Assembly: GCF_000564855.1 (NCBI RefSeq)
Contig: NZ_AYXG01000074.1
Location: 62,001 to 126,000 of the forward strand
Direction: 5' to 3'
Length of the DNA stretch: 64,000 bases
Origin: Actinokineospora spheciospongiae
Lineage (GTDB): Bacteria; Actinomycetota; Actinomycetes; Mycobacteriales; Pseudonocardiaceae
The notes under the pieces are model-generated. The model saw nothing but the letters and a program-made list of their open reading frames with translations. It had not been told where the DNA came from and ran no database searches. Below are positions 43,775 through 53,347 of the stretch, piece after piece (position 1 is the stretch's first letter; each line of letters opens with the position of its first letter). The translations under genes and the position numbers were made by a program.

Positions 43775-43780
43775 TATGAT
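43775..43780 (+). promoter_or_regulatory. Candidate -10 element of mihF
   Basis: TATGAT matches the -10 consensus at 5 of 6 positions and lies about 155 nt before GTG 43936. No matching -35 is seen. The long leader carries the GTTGATCAAC palindrome. Confidence 0.42.
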
Positions 43781-43935
43781 CGTCGCAGGTCACAGCCTCG
43801 ACGTCACTGTTCGTTGATCAACTTCTGGGCTCCGGTCACGGTCCGCACAGGGCGACCCGCGTTGTCCTCGCAGGCCAGGGGTCGGTAACGTCGCGGCACC
43901 GATCCGGAAGAAATCCCACCCCCACGGAGGAAATC

Positions 43936-44253
43936 GTGGCCCTTCCCCAGCTGACCGAGGAGCAGCGGGCCGCAGCGCTGGAGAAGGCGGCTGCCGCCCG
44001 TCGTGCGCGAGCCGAACTCAAGGAGCGTCTGAAGCGAGGTGGCACCACCCTCAAGGAGGTGCTGACTCAGTCCGACAACGACGAGGTCCTGGGCAAGATG
44101 AAGGTCACCGCACTGCTGGAGGCCCTGCCGGGCGTCGGCAAGGTGCGGGCCCAGCAGATCATCGAGCGCCTCGAGATCGCGCCGAGCCGTCGTCTTCGCG
44201 GCCTCGGTGACCGCCAGCGCAAGGCCTTGCTGGCCGAGTTCAGCGGCGAGTGA
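43936..44253 (+). CDS. mihF: Integration host factor, actinobacterial type
   Basis: A 105-residue basic nucleoid-associated protein. N-terminal helices are Lys/Arg/Ala-rich (EEQRAAALEKAAAARRARAELKERLKRG). A central segment TTLKEVLTQSDNDEVLGKMKV follows. The C-terminal helix-two-turn-helix ALLEALPGVGKVRAQQIIERLEIAPSRRLRGLG binds DNA. GTG 43936 has GGAGG upstream. It is unrelated to proteobacterial IHF. The conserved order mihF-gmk-rpoZ-coaBC-metK is kept. Confidence 0.95.
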   Translation: MALPQLTEEQRAAALEKAAAARRARAELKERLKRGGTTLKEVLTQSDNDEVLGKMKVTALLEALPGVGKVRAQQIIERLEIAPSRRLRGLGDRQRKALLAEFSGE

Positions 44254-44874
44254 GTGAGCCGCTCAACAGGCTCTGAGCCGAGGCCGGGCAACACCCGGCC
44301 TCGGCTCACTGTTGTGTCCGGGCCCTCGGGCGTGGGCAAGTCGAGCGTGGTCGCCGTGCTGCGCGCGCTGCACCCCGGGGTCTACTTCAGCGTCTCGGTG
44401 ACGACGCGGGAGCCCCGGCCCGGCGAGGTGGACGGCAAGCACTACCACTTCATCGACAAGGCCGAGTTCGACCGGCTCGCCGCGGCCGGTGAGCTGCTGG
44501 AGCACGCCGAGTACGCGGGCAACCACTACGGCACCCCGCGCGCCGCGGTCGAGGCCGCTTTGGCGGCGGGGCGGCCCGCGGTGCTGGAGATCGAGCTGCA
44601 GGGCGCCCGCCAGGTGCGGGTGGCCATGCCGGAGGCCCAGCTCGTCATGCTGGTGCCCCCGTCCTGGGAGACCCTGGTCACCCGGCTGGTCGGACGCGGA
44701 ACCGAGGACGAGGCGCTGATCGCCAAGCGGCTGGCCGTCGCCAAGGACGAGCTGGCCGCCGAATCCGAGTTCGACGCGGTCGTGGTGAACAGCGACGTGG
44801 AGGTCGCGGCCCGCGAGTTGCTAACCTGGGTACTCACAGACTCAACCCAACTAGGTGCGGAGCGTTGCGAGTGA
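44254..44874 (+). CDS. gmk: Guanylate kinase
   Basis: A 206-residue enzyme phosphorylating GMP/dGMP with ATP. GTG 44254 directly abuts the mihF stop. Walker A is [17 protein letters not shown] near residue 20-36. The GMP-binding domain has [35 protein letters not shown] and [12 protein letters not shown]. The lid has LIGRGTE-like [19 protein letters not shown]. The first about 18 codons ([18 protein letters not shown]) are non-conserved and coincide with a strong hairpin. rpoZ overlaps its end. Confidence 0.95.
   Translation: MSRSTGSEPRPGNTRPRLTVVSGPSGVGKSSVVAVLRALHPGVYFSVSVTTREPRPGEVDGKHYHFIDKAEFDRLAAAGELLEHAEYAGNHYGTPRAAVEAALAAGRPAVLEIELQGARQVRVAMPEAQLVMLVPPSWETLVTRLVGRGTEDEALIAKRLAVAKDELAAESEFDAVVVNSDVEVAARELLTWVLTDSTQLGAERCE
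44274..44308 (+). terminator. 15-bp perfect hairpin inside the gmk 5' coding region
   Basis: The stem 44274-44288 pairs perfectly with 44294-44308 (TGAGCCGAGGCCGGG and complement) around the loop CAACA. CTGTTGTG follows. The structure is of terminator strength, 21 bp after the mihF stop, yet within codons 7-19 of gmk. It may end or attenuate mihF transcripts and reduce gmk-rpoZ expression. Confidence 0.75.
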
Positions 44875-45158
44875 TCACCCCTACAGAGCTGGGCCCCCTG
44901 GGCGAGCCGTCGACCGTTCTCGAGGGCATCACCAACCCCCCGATCGACGACCTGCTCGAGAAGGTCAGCTCGAAGTACGCGCTGGTGATCTACGCCGCCA
45001 AGCGCGCCCGCCAGATCAACGACTACTACGCCCAGCTCGGCGAGGGCCTGCTGGAGTACGTCGGCCCGCTGGTGGAGCCGGGTCCTCGGGAGAAGCCGCT
45101 GTCCATCGCCCTGCGCGAGATCCACGCGGGCCTGCTCGAGCACACCGAGGGCGAGTGA
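44871..45158 (+). CDS. rpoZ: DNA-directed RNA polymerase omega subunit
   Basis: A 95-residue subunit that stabilises RNA polymerase through the beta-prime subunit. GTG 44871 is chosen: GGAG lies 8 nt upstream and it overlaps the gmk TGA. An earlier in-frame TTG (44865) is too near the site. Conserved pattern: [33 protein letters not shown] and the C-terminal [21 protein letters not shown]. Overlaps coaBC by 4 bp. Confidence 0.95.
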   Translation: MITPTELGPLGEPSTVLEGITNPPIDDLLEKVSSKYALVIYAAKRARQINDYYAQLGEGLLEYVGPLVEPGPREKPLSIALREIHAGLLEHTEGE

Positions 45159-46414
45159 CCCACCGGCCCCGTGTCGTCCTTGGCGTCGGCGGCGGTATCG
45201 CCGCGTACAAGGCGTGCGAGGTCCTGCGCGGGCTGACCGAGAGTGGGCACGACGTGCGCGTCGTGCCCACCGAGGCGGCCCTGCGCTTCGTCGGCGCGGC
45301 GACGTTCGAGGCGCTGTCCGGCAACAGGGTGCACACCGGCGTGTTCGCCGACGTGCCCGAGGTGCCGCACGTGCGGTTGGGCCAGGAGGCCGACCTGGTG
45401 CTGGTCGTGCCGACCACGGCCGACCTGCTGGCCAAGGCGGCGCACGGCCTCGCCGACGACCTGCTCACCAACACCCTGCTCACCGCGCGCTGCCCGGTGC
45501 TGCTGGTGCCCGCGATGCACACCGAGATGTGGGAGCACGCGGCCACCCGGGCCAACGTGGCCACGCTGCGCTCGCGCGGCACGGTCGTCGTCGAGCCCGC
45601 CAGCGGTCGGCTCACCGGCAAGGACACCGGCAAGGGCAGGCTGCCCGCCCCGGCCGAGATCGTCGACCTGGCCCGGCTGCTGCTGGCCCGCCCGGACGCG
45701 CTGCCGCGCGACCTCGAGGGCCTGCACGTGGTCGTCTCCGCGGGCGGCACGCGCGAACCGCTGGACCCGGTGCGCTGGCTGGGCAACCGGTCCTCGGGCA
45801 AGCAGGGCTACGCGCTGGCCCGCACCGCCGCCCAGCGCGGCGCCCGGGTCACCCTGGTCTCCGCGCACACCCAGGCGCTGCCGGAACCCGCGGGCGTCGA
45901 GGTCGTGCACGTGGGCACCGCCGCGCAGTTGCGCGAGGCGGTGCACCTGGCCGCCGAGAGCGCCGACGTGGTGGTGATGGCCGCCGCGGTGGCCGATTTC
46001 CGCCCGGTCGACCGGGCCGACTTCAAAATCAAGAAATCCGACCGCGACCCCGACCCGATCGCCCTGACCCGCAACCCCGACGTGCTCGCCGAACTGGTCG
46101 AGACCCGGCGCGGGGTGGCGGGTTCACGACAGGTGATCGTCGGTTTCGCCGCGGAGACCGGCAGCGGCGGCCCGGACGGCGCCGACGTGCTGGACCTCGC
46201 CCGCGCCAAGTTGGCCCGCAAGGGGTGCGACCTGTTGGTGGTCAACGCGGTCGGCGAGGGCAAGGCGTTCGAGACCGAGGACAACGCGGGCTGGCTCTTG
46301 GGTGCCGACGGCACGGAAAGTCCGATAGAACTGGGGTCGAAGGCGAAGCTGGCGACCGAAGTGTGGGACGCGGTCGGTCATTTGCGCCTGCGTTGCGGGG
46401 ATGCGCCAGGCTGA
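45155..46414 (+). CDS. coaBC: Bifunctional phosphopantothenoylcysteine decarboxylase / phosphopantothenate--cysteine ligase
   Basis: A 419-residue enzyme with two activities in coenzyme A synthesis. CoaC part (about 1-185): [20 protein letters not shown], then [17 protein letters not shown] with the active-site His region, and [13 protein letters not shown], the actinobacterial form of the PAMN motif. CoaB part (about 190-405): [62 protein letters not shown] 45155 overlaps the rpoZ stop. Confidence 0.96.
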   Translation: MTHRPRVVLGVGGGIAAYKACEVLRGLTESGHDVRVVPTEAALRFVGAATFEALSGNRVHTGVFADVPEVPHVRLGQEADLVLVVPTTADLLAKAAHGLADDLLTNTLLTARCPVLLVPAMHTEMWEHAATRANVATLRSRGTVVVEPASGRLTGKDTGKGRLPAPAEIVDLARLLLARPDALPRDLEGLHVVVSAGGTREPLDPVRWLGNRSSGKQGYALARTAAQRGARVTLVSAHTQALPEPAGVEVVHVGTAAQLREAVHLAAESADVVVMAAAVADFRPVDRADFKIKKSDRDPDPIALTRNPDVLAELVETRRGVAGSRQVIVGFAAETGSGGPDGADVLDLARAKLARKGCDLLVVNAVGEGKAFETEDNAGWLLGADGTESPIELGSKAKLATEVWDAVGHLRLRCGDAPG

Positions 46415-46461
46415 GCCACAACAAACCTGACGGAACAATCGGAACTGAGTGGGGATATCGC

Positions 46462-47667
46462 GTGAGTGAGAACAACGGCCTGCGGCTGTTCACCTCGGAA
46501 TCGGTCACTGAAGGCCACCCGGACAAGATCTGCGACGCGATCAGCGACTCCATCCTCGACGCCCTGCTGACCGAGGACCCCCGCTCCCGGGTCGCCGTGG
46601 AGACCCTCGTGACCACCGGCCAGGTGCACGTCGCGGGTGAGGTCACCACCTCGGCGTACGTCGACATCCCCGCCATCGTCCGGGGCAAGATCCTGGAGAT
46701 CGGCTACGACTCCTCGGCCAAGGGCTTCGACGGCAACTCCTGCGGCGTCAACATCGCCATCGGCGCGCAGTCCCCGGACATCGCCCAGGGCGTCGACACC
46801 GCGCACGAGACCCGCGTCGAGAACGCCTCGGACGAGATCGACAAGCAGGGCGCGGGCGACCAGGGCCTGATGTTCGGCTACGCCTGCACCGACACCCCGG
46901 AGCTGATGCCGCTGCCGATCGCGCTGGCGCACCGGCTGTCGCGGCGGCTGACCAAGGTCCGCAAGGACGGCGTGCTGCCGTACCTGCGCCCGGACGGCAA
47001 GACCCAGGTCACCATCGAGTACGACGGCGACCGGGCGATCCGCCTGGACACCGTCGTGGTGTCCTCCCAGCACGCCGAGGGCGTGGACCTGGAGAAGCTG
47101 CTCGGCGTCGACGTGCGCGAGCAGGTCGTGCTGCCCGAGATCGCCGACCTGGAGCTGGACACCTCGAACGTGCGGCTGCTGGTCAACCCGACCGGCCGCT
47201 TCGTCATCGGCGGTCCGATGGGTGACGCGGGCCTGACCGGCCGCAAGATCATCGTCGACACCTACGGCGGCATGGCCCGCCACGGCGGCGGCGCGTTCTC
47301 CGGCAAGGACCCGTCGAAGGTCGACCGCTCGGCCGCCTACGCGATGCGCTGGGTCGCCAAGAACACCGTCGCCGCCGGTCTCGCCGACCGCGTCGAGGTG
47401 CAGATCGCGTACGCGATCGGCAAGGCCGCCCCGGTGGGCCTGTTCGTGGAGACCTTCGGCACCGAGAAGGTGGACCCGGCGAAGATCCGCTCGGCCATCG
47501 GCGAGGTGTTCGACCTGCGCCCGGCCGCGATCATCCGCGACCTGGACCTGCTGCGCCCGATCTACGCCCCGACCGCCGCGTACGGCCACTTCGGCCGCAC
47601 CGACCTCGACCTCCCCTGGGAGAACACCGATCGCGCCGAGCAGCTCAAGAAGCTCGCCGCGGGCTGA
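46462..47667 (+). CDS. metK: S-adenosylmethionine synthase
   Basis: A 401-residue enzyme making SAM from methionine and [23 protein letters not shown] holds the catalytic His. [69 protein letters not shown] and [12 protein letters not shown] are the classic motifs. GTG 46462 has GGGGA 6 nt upstream. The 47-bp gap after coaBC is AT-richer and too short for a riboswitch. Confidence 0.98.
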   Translation: MSENNGLRLFTSESVTEGHPDKICDAISDSILDALLTEDPRSRVAVETLVTTGQVHVAGEVTTSAYVDIPAIVRGKILEIGYDSSAKGFDGNSCGVNIAIGAQSPDIAQGVDTAHETRVENASDEIDKQGAGDQGLMFGYACTDTPELMPLPIALAHRLSRRLTKVRKDGVLPYLRPDGKTQVTIEYDGDRAIRLDTVVVSSQHAEGVDLEKLLGVDVREQVVLPEIADLELDTSNVRLLVNPTGRFVIGGPMGDAGLTGRKIIVDTYGGMARHGGGAFSGKDPSKVDRSAAYAMRWVAKNTVAAGLADRVEVQIAYAIGKAAPVGLFVETFGTEKVDPAKIRSAIGEVFDLRPAAIIRDLDLLRPIYAPTAAYGHFGRTDLDLPWENTDRAEQLKKLAAG

Positions 47668-47679
47668 TCCAGCGCGTTC

Positions 47680-47720
47680 GCCACGGGCCGCCACCGGGTA
47701 CTCCGGTGGCGGCCCGTGGC
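47680..47720 (+). terminator. 18-bp perfect hairpin terminator after metK
   Basis: The arms 47680-47697 and 47703-47720 are exact reverse complements around a GTACT loop, starting 12 bp after the metK stop. This is the strongest hairpin in the window. Confidence 0.92.
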
Positions 47721-47776
47721 ACGTCCGGTGCGGGTGCCGTCCGGTGCCATCCGCGGGCGAGGAGGAGGATTGCGCC

Positions 47777-48244
47777 ATGGGTGAGCCGAGCACCGCGGCC
47801 GGACCGGTCCGGTTCCGCCGCCCCGACCCGCTTCGCTGGCTGTGGTACGCCGTGGGCGGCACGCTGCCCGCGCGCAACCGGCCGTGGGTGCTGTGGGACC
47901 TGACCTGCCGCACCTGGGTGCTGCGCCACTTCGCCAGGGTCCTGGTGCTGTTCCTGCCGTTCTGGCTGCTGCTGCTGGTCCCCGGCCCGTCCTCGCTGCG
48001 CTTCTCCATGGTCGCGCTGGCCTACGTCACCGGGCTGTACTTCTCGCTGTCGTTCCTGGAGGACGCGTGCGAGCGGCGGCTGGTCAAGCACGGTTTCCCG
48101 CCCGGCCTCAACCGCCGCATCCGCGAGGAATCCGCCCGCCGCGACCGCGCGGAGATCGCCGAGCTGTACGTCGCCTACTACCTCGACGCAGACCCGGCGG
48201 CCGACCCGGAACGCAGGCCCCGGCACGACCCCCGAGCCGACTGA
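47777..48244 (+). CDS. DUF5313 family membrane protein
   Basis: A 155-residue protein starting at ATG 47777, with GGAGGA 7 nt upstream. The motif RFRRPDPLRWLWYAVGGTLP followed by WVLWDLTCRTWVLRHFARV is typical of the family. Two adjacent transmembrane helices (about residues 54-72 and 78-96) make a hairpin in the membrane. A long charged cytosolic tail follows (NRRIREESARRDRAEIAELY). Function unknown. Confidence 0.82.
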   Translation: MGEPSTAAGPVRFRRPDPLRWLWYAVGGTLPARNRPWVLWDLTCRTWVLRHFARVLVLFLPFWLLLLVPGPSSLRFSMVALAYVTGLYFSLSFLEDACERRLVKHGFPPGLNRRIREESARRDRAEIAELYVAYYLDADPAADPERRPRHDPRAD

Positions 48245-48261
48245 CCGTCGGTCGGGTCTGG

Positions 48262-48267
48262 TAGACC
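48262..48267 (+). promoter_or_regulatory. Predicted -10 element of priA
   Basis: TAGACC ends 8 nt before ATG 48276 in the short gap after the DUF5313 gene. CTGACC upstream is a weak -35 with short spacing. Confidence 0.35.
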
Positions 48268-48275
48268 AACCGGTC

Positions 48276-50321
48276 ATGGCCACCTCCGACGCGAGCGCGA
48301 ACGCGTTGTTCGAGGTGCCCGCGGAACCCCCCGCGCCTGCGGCGAAACCGGTCAAGGGCGTCCAGTCGCCCGCCGCCGAGCTGCCCGTGGCGCGGGTCTG
48401 CGTGGACGTGCCGCTGGCCCACCTCGACCGCCCCTACGAGTACCTGGTGCCCGCCAAGTCCGCCGCCGACGCGGTGCCCGGTGCCCGGGTGCGGGTCCGC
48501 TTCGCGGGCAAACCGGTCGACGGGTACCTGCTGGAGCGGGTGGCCGAGGCCGAGCACCAGGGCAAGCTCCAGTTCCTGGAGCGGGTGGTGTCGCCGGAAC
48601 CGGTGCTCGCCCCCGAGGTGGCGCGGCTGTGCCGGGCCGTGGCCGACCGCTACAGCGGCACCCTGACCGACGTGCTGCGCTTCGCCGTCCCGCCCCGGCA
48701 CGCCAGGGTCGAGGCCGAGGAGCCGCCAGAGCCGTCGCCGGTCCCGGCCCGCCCGGCGGCCACCGCCTGGGGCGAGTACCGCCGCGGCCCGGCGTTCCTC
48801 GACGCGGTGCACGCGGGCAAGCAGGCGCACGCGGTCTGGCAGGCGCTGCCGGGGGAGGACTGGCCCGCCCGGCTCGCCGAGGTCGCCGCCACCGCCGCCG
48901 CGGCGGGCCGGGGCGCGGTCGTCGTCGTGCCCGACCACCGGGACGTGGCCCGGGTGCACGCGGCGTGCGTGGCGCTGGTGGGGGAGGCCGCGGCGGTCGC
49001 GCTGTCGGCCGACCTGGGGCCCGCCAAGCGGTACCGCGCCTGGCTGGCCGTGCGCCGCGGCAGCGCCAGGATCGTGGTCGGCACCCGGGCCGCGGCGTAC
49101 GCGCCGGTGGCCGACCCCGGGGTGCTGGTGGTGTGGGACGACGGCGACGACCAGCACGCCGACCAGCGCGCCCCCTACCCGCACGGGCGCGACGTGCTGA
49201 TCACCCGGGCCCGGCTGTGCGGGGCCGGGGTGCTGGTGGCCGGGTTCGCCCGCACCGCCGAGGCGCAGTTGCTCCTCGACTCCGGCTGGGCCGCCGAGGT
49301 CGCCGCCACCCGCGCCAGGGTCCGCGCCGCCGCGCCCAGGGTCACCGCGCTGGGCGAGCACGACAGCCAGCTCGCCCGCGACCCCGCCGCCCGCACCGCG
49401 CGCATCCCCACGGTCGCCTTCGACGCGGTCCGCGCCTCGCTGCAGGCCGGGTACCCGGTCCTGGTCCAGGTCCCGCGCCGGGGCTACGTGCCCGCGCTGA
49501 CCTGCCAGGACTGCCGCGCCCCGGCCCGCTGCCGCCGCTGCGCGGGCCCCCTGCACGTCCCCGACACCGGCCCCCCGGCCTGCCGCTGGTGCGCGGCCAC
49601 GGAAGCCAACTACCGCTGCACCGCGTGCGCCTCCCGGCGGCTGCGCGCGGTCGTGGTCGGCGCGAAGCGCACGGCGGAGGAGCTGGGCCGCGCGTTCTCC
49701 GGCTTCCCGGTCCGCACCTCCGGCGCCCGCGACGTCCTGTCCACTGTGGATGACCGCCCGGCGCTGGTGGTGGCCACCCCCGGCGCGGAACCCCTGTCCC
49801 CCAAGGGCTACGGCGCCGCCCTGCTGCTCGACGGCTGGGCGATGCTCAACCGCGCCGACCTGCGGGCGGCCGAGGAGGCGCTGCGGCGGTGGATGACCGC
49901 CGCCGCCCTGGTCCGCCCGGCCACCGACGGCGGTCGGGTGGTGGTGCTGGCCGACTCGTCCATCGCCCCGGTGCAGGCCTTGGTCCGCTGGGACCCGGCC
50001 TGGCACGCGGGCGTGGAACTGGCCGCCCGCACCGAACTCGGCTTCCCCCCCGCCGTCCGCATGGCCTCGGTCGACGGAGCCCCCGACGCCGTCGCCCGCC
50101 TCCTGGGCGAACTGGCCCTCCCCCCCACCGGCGAAGTCCTCGGCCCGGTCCCCCTCGGCGACCCGGACTCACCCACCCCCCGCGAACGGGCCCTGGTCCG
50201 GGTCTCCCGCGCCGAGGGCAAAGCCCTGGCCGACGCGCTGACCACGGCGCAGAGCCTGCGCGCCACCCGCAAGGACCCCGACCCGCTGCGCGTCCAGCTC
50301 GACCCGCTCGACCTCATCTAG
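48276..50321 (+). CDS. priA: Primosomal protein N' (PriA), helicase-defective actinobacterial form
   Basis: A 681-residue replication-restart protein. The 3'-DNA-binding domain is near residues 40-130 (VARVCVDVPLAHLDRPYEYLVP). The helicase core is degenerate: no GxTGSGKT Walker A is found where expected (about 170-200), and the DEEH box reads VVWDDGDD near 286. The zinc-binding module is intact, with eight cysteines in four CxxC pairs (CQDC, CRRC, CRWC, CTAC; about 409-452). ATPase activity is therefore unlikely, a known trait of actinobacterial PriA. It is followed by def and fmt as in most bacteria. Confidence 0.93.
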   Translation: MATSDASANALFEVPAEPPAPAAKPVKGVQSPAAELPVARVCVDVPLAHLDRPYEYLVPAKSAADAVPGARVRVRFAGKPVDGYLLERVAEAEHQGKLQFLERVVSPEPVLAPEVARLCRAVADRYSGTLTDVLRFAVPPRHARVEAEEPPEPSPVPARPAATAWGEYRRGPAFLDAVHAGKQAHAVWQALPGEDWPARLAEVAATAAAAGRGAVVVVPDHRDVARVHAACVALVGEAAAVALSADLGPAKRYRAWLAVRRGSARIVVGTRAAAYAPVADPGVLVVWDDGDDQHADQRAPYPHGRDVLITRARLCGAGVLVAGFARTAEAQLLLDSGWAAEVAATRARVRAAAPRVTALGEHDSQLARDPAARTARIPTVAFDAVRASLQAGYPVLVQVPRRGYVPALTCQDCRAPARCRRCAGPLHVPDTGPPACRWCAATEANYRCTACASRRLRAVVVGAKRTAEELGRAFSGFPVRTSGARDVLSTVDDRPALVVATPGAEPLSPKGYGAALLLDGWAMLNRADLRAAEEALRRWMTAAALVRPATDGGRVVVLADSSIAPVQALVRWDPAWHAGVELAARTELGFPPAVRMASVDGAPDAVARLLGELALPPTGEVLGPVPLGDPDSPTPRERALVRVSRAEGKALADALTTAQSLRATRKDPDPLRVQLDPLDLI

Positions 50322-50369
50322 CGCCCGCGCGGGCGCGGCTCCGGAGCCGCCCCGGGGGCGGCATAGACT
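50321..50369 (+). terminator. Cluster of three palindromes after priA, with candidate def promoter
   Basis: GCGCCCGCGCGGGCGC (50321-50336), GGCTCCGGAGCC (50337-50348) and GCCGCC-CCGGG-GGCGGC (50346-50362) follow each other without gap from the last base of the priA stop. TAGACT (50364-50369), 37 nt before def, is a candidate -10. Confidence 0.6.
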
Positions 50370-50406
50370 GGACCGACCGCCCGCGAGCAGTGAGTGAGGG
50401 AGTCCC

Positions 50407-50952
50407 GTGACCGTCCAGCAGATCCGGTACTTCGGTGACCCGGTGCTGCGCACCCCGGCCGCCGAGGTGGTCGACTTCGACCGCGAGCTGCACAACCTCG
50501 TCCGCGACCTGTGGGACACCATGGAGCGGCAGGGCGGCGCCGGACTGGCCGCGCCGCAGTTGGGTGTGGGGCTGCGGGTGTTCACCTACCACTGCGGCGA
50601 GGCCGAGGGCCACATGGTGAACCCGGTCTGGACGGCGCTGGACGACGAGGAGCAGGACGGCCAAGAGGGCTGCCTGTCCATCCCCGGCCTGTACTGGGAC
50701 TGCGTCCGGAAGAAGAACGTGGTCGCCCGCGGCTGGAACATGCACGGCGAGCCGGTGGAGGTGCGGGGCAGCGACCTGCTGGCGCGCTGCATCCAGCACG
50801 AGACCGACCACCTCGACGGCGTGCTGTTCCTCGACCGCCTCGACGAGACCACCCGCAAGCAGGCGATGAAGGAGATCCGCCGGGCCGACTGGTTCGACGG
50901 CGCGGTCCCCACCCTCAAGCAGAGCCCGCACCCGCTGTTCGGGGCGCGCTGA
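50407..50952 (+). CDS. def: Peptide deformylase
   Basis: A 181-residue metalloenzyme removing the formyl group from new proteins. Motif 1 is [13 protein letters not shown], motif 2 is [13 protein letters not shown] (Cys ligand), motif 3 is [16 protein letters not shown] (two His ligands and catalytic Glu). The [17 protein letters not shown] start is typical. GTG 50407. The stop overlaps fmt by one base; Fmt adds the formyl group that this enzyme removes. Confidence 0.97.
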   Translation: MTVQQIRYFGDPVLRTPAAEVVDFDRELHNLVRDLWDTMERQGGAGLAAPQLGVGLRVFTYHCGEAEGHMVNPVWTALDDEEQDGQEGCLSIPGLYWDCVRKKNVVARGWNMHGEPVEVRGSDLLARCIQHETDHLDGVLFLDRLDETTRKQAMKEIRRADWFDGAVPTLKQSPHPLFGAR

Positions 50953-51881
50953 TGCGGCTGGTGTTCGCGGGCACCCCCGAGGTGGCGCTGCCGTCGCTGC
51001 GCGCCCTCATCGGGTCCGACCGGCACGAGGTCGCCGCCGTGGTGACCCGCCCGGACGCGCCGTCGGGCCGCGGCCGCACCCTGCACCGCTCCCCGGTCGG
51101 CGCGCTGGCCGACGAGCACGGCATCGAGGTGCTGACCCCGGCGAAGGCGTCCGACCCGGTGTTCCAGGCGCGGCTGCGCGAGATCGCGCCCGACGCCTGC
51201 CCGGTGGTGGCCTACGGCGCGCTGCTGCCGCAGTCGGCGCTGGACATCCCGGTGCACGGTTGGATCAACCTGCACTTCTCGGTGCTGCCCGCCTGGCGCG
51301 GCGCGGCCCCGGTGCAGGCGACCGTGCGCTCCGGCGACGAGTTCGCCGGGGCCAGCACCTTCCGCATCGTCAAGGCGCTCGACGCGGGTCCGGTGTTCGG
51401 CGTGCTGACCGACCCGGTCCGCCCCGACGACACCGCGGGCGTGCTGCTCGACCGGCTCGCCGAGTCCGGCGCCGGGCTGCTGCTGGCCACCCTGGACGGC
51501 ATCGAGGACGGCTCGCTGACCGCGGTGGAGCAGCCCGCGGACGGCGTCAGCCATGCTCCCAAGATCACCGTCGAGGACGCGAAGGTCGACTTCGCGCTGC
51601 CCGGCATGGCCGTCGACCGGCTGGTCCGCTCGGTCACCCCGGAACCGGGGGCCTGGGCGGAGTTCCGCGGCGAGCGGATCAAACTCGGTCCGGTCACCCG
51701 CGACGCGGTGGAGGCCGAACTCAAGCCCGGCGAACTCCTCGTCGAGCGCAAGCGCGTCCTCGTCGGCACGGCCACCTGGCCGGTGCGGCTCGGCGAGGTC
51801 CAGGCACAGGGCAAGAAGCGGATGCGGGCCACCGACTGGGCCCGCGGCACCCGTATCGAGGCAGGAGAACGGCTGACGTGA
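50952..51881 (+). CDS. fmt: Methionyl-tRNA formyltransferase
   Basis: A 309-residue enzyme transferring a formyl group from 10-formyl-THF to initiator Met-t[22 protein letters not shown] at the N-terminus, then [20 protein letters not shown] with the catalytic Asn-His pair near residue 108-110. [16 protein letters not shown] leads to the C-terminal tRNA-binding OB domain. The usual SLLP is SVLP here. TGATG overlap with def and GTGA overlap with rsmB. Confidence 0.96.
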   Translation: MRLVFAGTPEVALPSLRALIGSDRHEVAAVVTRPDAPSGRGRTLHRSPVGALADEHGIEVLTPAKASDPVFQARLREIAPDACPVVAYGALLPQSALDIPVHGWINLHFSVLPAWRGAAPVQATVRSGDEFAGASTFRIVKALDAGPVFGVLTDPVRPDDTAGVLLDRLAESGAGLLLATLDGIEDGSLTAVEQPADGVSHAPKITVEDAKVDFALPGMAVDRLVRSVTPEPGAWAEFRGERIKLGPVTRDAVEAELKPGELLVERKRVLVGTATWPVRLGEVQAQGKKRMRATDWARGTRIEAGERLT

Positions 51882-53347
51882 CGCAGCCCGGCAAACGTCC
51901 ATACCGCCCCAAGTCCGGGGCCCCGGCGAAGGGCGGCCCCGCGCGGCCCGCGCGCCCCCGCGGCGCGCACCCCCCGCGCAAACCGGACGGCCCCGCGCGC
52001 CCGCCCGCCGAGGACGCGGCCCGCCGCGCCGCGCTGGACGTGCTGCGCGCGGTCCGCGCCGACGACGCCTACGCGAACCTGGTGCTGCCCAAGCTGCTGC
52101 GCGACCGCCGCATCTCCGGCCGCGACGCCGGGCTGGCCACCGAGCTGGCCTACGGCGCCTGCCGGGCCCGCGGCCTGCTCGACGAGATCATCGGCGAGTG
52201 CAGCGCCCGCCCGCTGTCCGAAGTGGAGCCGGAACTGCTCGACGCGCTGCGGCTGGGCGCCTACCAGTTGCTGCGCACCCGCATCCCGGCGCACGCCGCC
52301 GTGACCTCCACTGTGGACCTGGTGCGCGCCGACCTGGGTTCGCGGGTCACCGGCTTCGCCAACGCCGTGCTGCGCAAGATCTCCGAGCGCGACGAGAACG
52401 CCTGGCTGGCCGCGCTGGCCCCCGACCCGGTCACCGACCCGGTGGGCAACCTCGCCGCGCGCACCGCGCACCCGCGCTGGATCGCCCGCGCGTTCGCCGA
52501 CGCCCTGGGCAGCACCGGCGACGAACTCGGCGACGCGCTGCGCGCCGACGACACCCGCCCGCTGGTGCACCTGGTGGCCCGGCCGGGCGAGGTCAGCGCT
52601 GAGGAACTGGCCGCGATGACCGGCGGCGACCCCGGCCCGTACTCCCCGTACGCGGTGCACCTCGACCCGGGCTCGGGCGACCCCGGCGCCCTGGAACCGG
52701 TGCGGGAAAAGCTCGCCGCGGTGCAGGACGAGGGCAGCCAGCTCTGCGCCCTGGCCCTGACCAGGGCCCCGCTGGAGGGCCCCGACCTGGCCTGGCTGGA
52801 CCTGTGCGCGGGTCCCGGCGGCAAGGCGGCGCTGCTCGGCGCGCTGGCGGCCATCAACGGCGGCACCCTCGACGCGGTCGAGCAGGCACCGCACCGGGCG
52901 CGGCTGGTCGAGCAGAGCACCGGCGGCCTCCCGGTCACCGTCCACGTCGCCGACGGCCGCGACCCCGGCCTGGCGGCGGGCGGTTTCGACCGGGTGCTGG
53001 TCGACGCGCCGTGCACCGGGCTGGGCGCGCTGCGCAGGCGCCCGGAGGCCCGCTGGCGCAGGCAGCCCTCCGACGTCGGCGACCTGACCAAGCTCCAGCG
53101 CGAACTGCTCACCAGCGCCCTCGACCTGGTCCGGCCGGGCGGGGTGGTGGCCTACGTCGTGTGCTCACCGCACTTGTCGGAGACCGAGGGCGTGGTGTCT
53201 GCGGTGGCCCGCAAGACCGGGGCCACCGTCCTCGACGCGCGCGGCGCCTTCCCGGACGTCCCCGGGCTGGGGGAGGGGCCGTACGCGCAGCTCTGGCCGC
53301 ACCGCCACGGCACCGACGCCATGTTCTGCGCCCTGCTGCGCCGCTAG
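51878..53347 (+). CDS. rsmB: 16S rRNA (cytosine-967-C5)-methyltransferase
   Basis: A 489-residue SAM-dependent RNA methyltransferase. Residues of about 1-45 are a basic, Pro-rich disordered extension. About 50-180 is a NusB-like RNA-binding domain ([26 protein letters not shown]). The Rossmann domain starts with [13 protein letters not shown] and [18 protein letters not shown]. The two catalytic cysteines lie in [16 protein letters not shown] and [18 protein letters not shown] 51878 overlaps the fmt stop, with AGGAG upstream. Confidence 0.94.
   Translation: MTQPGKRPYRPKSGAPAKGGPARPARPRGAHPPRKPDGPARPPAEDAARRAALDVLRAVRADDAYANLVLPKLLRDRRISGRDAGLATELAYGACRARGLLDEIIGECSARPLSEVEPELLDALRLGAYQLLRTRIPAHAAVTSTVDLVRADLGSRVTGFANAVLRKISERDENAWLAALAPDPVTDPVGNLAARTAHPRWIARAFADALGSTGDELGDALRADDTRPLVHLVARPGEVSAEELAAMTGGDPGPYSPYAVHLDPGSGDPGALEPVREKLAAVQDEGSQLCALALTRAPLEGPDLAWLDLCAGPGGKAALLGALAAINGGTLDAVEQAPHRARLVEQSTGGLPVTVHVADGRDPGLAAGGFDRVLVDAPCTGLGALRRRPEARWRRQPSDVGDLTKLQRELLTSALDLVRPGGVVAYVVCSPHLSETEGVVSAVARKTGATVLDARGAFPDVPGLGEGPYAQLWPHRHGTDAMFCALLRR

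Larger units (their letters stand above)
43535..43935. other. Unusually long intergenic region between pyrF and mihF
   Basis: 400 bp without a credible gene. Besides the first terminator hairpin it holds a second one, GAAAGTG/CACTTTC (43695-43701 with 43712-43718) inside GGGGGC/GCCCCC (43684-43689 with 43719-43724). TATGAT at 43775-43780 is a near-consensus -10 for mihF. GTTGATCAAC at 43813-43822 is a perfect 10-bp palindrome downstream of it in the predicted leader. Frames of 104-146 codons here have poor codon bias and no homology that I recognise. Confidence 0.55.

Noticed and set aside
43377-43888. Open frames of 104-146 codons between pyrF and mihF
   Set aside because: Out of frame with pyrF or starting inside it, codon bias unlike real genes here, no domain, and they cross two hairpins.
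44314-44874. Internal GTG 44314 as the real gmk start, which would leave the hairpin untranslated
   Set aside because: The protein would begin inside the first beta strand ([10 protein letters not shown]), removing residues needed before the P-loop. No ribosome binding site is free of the hairpin.
46415-46461. SAM riboswitch before metK
   Set aside because: The gap is only 47 bp, with no room for any known SAM-binding aptamer.
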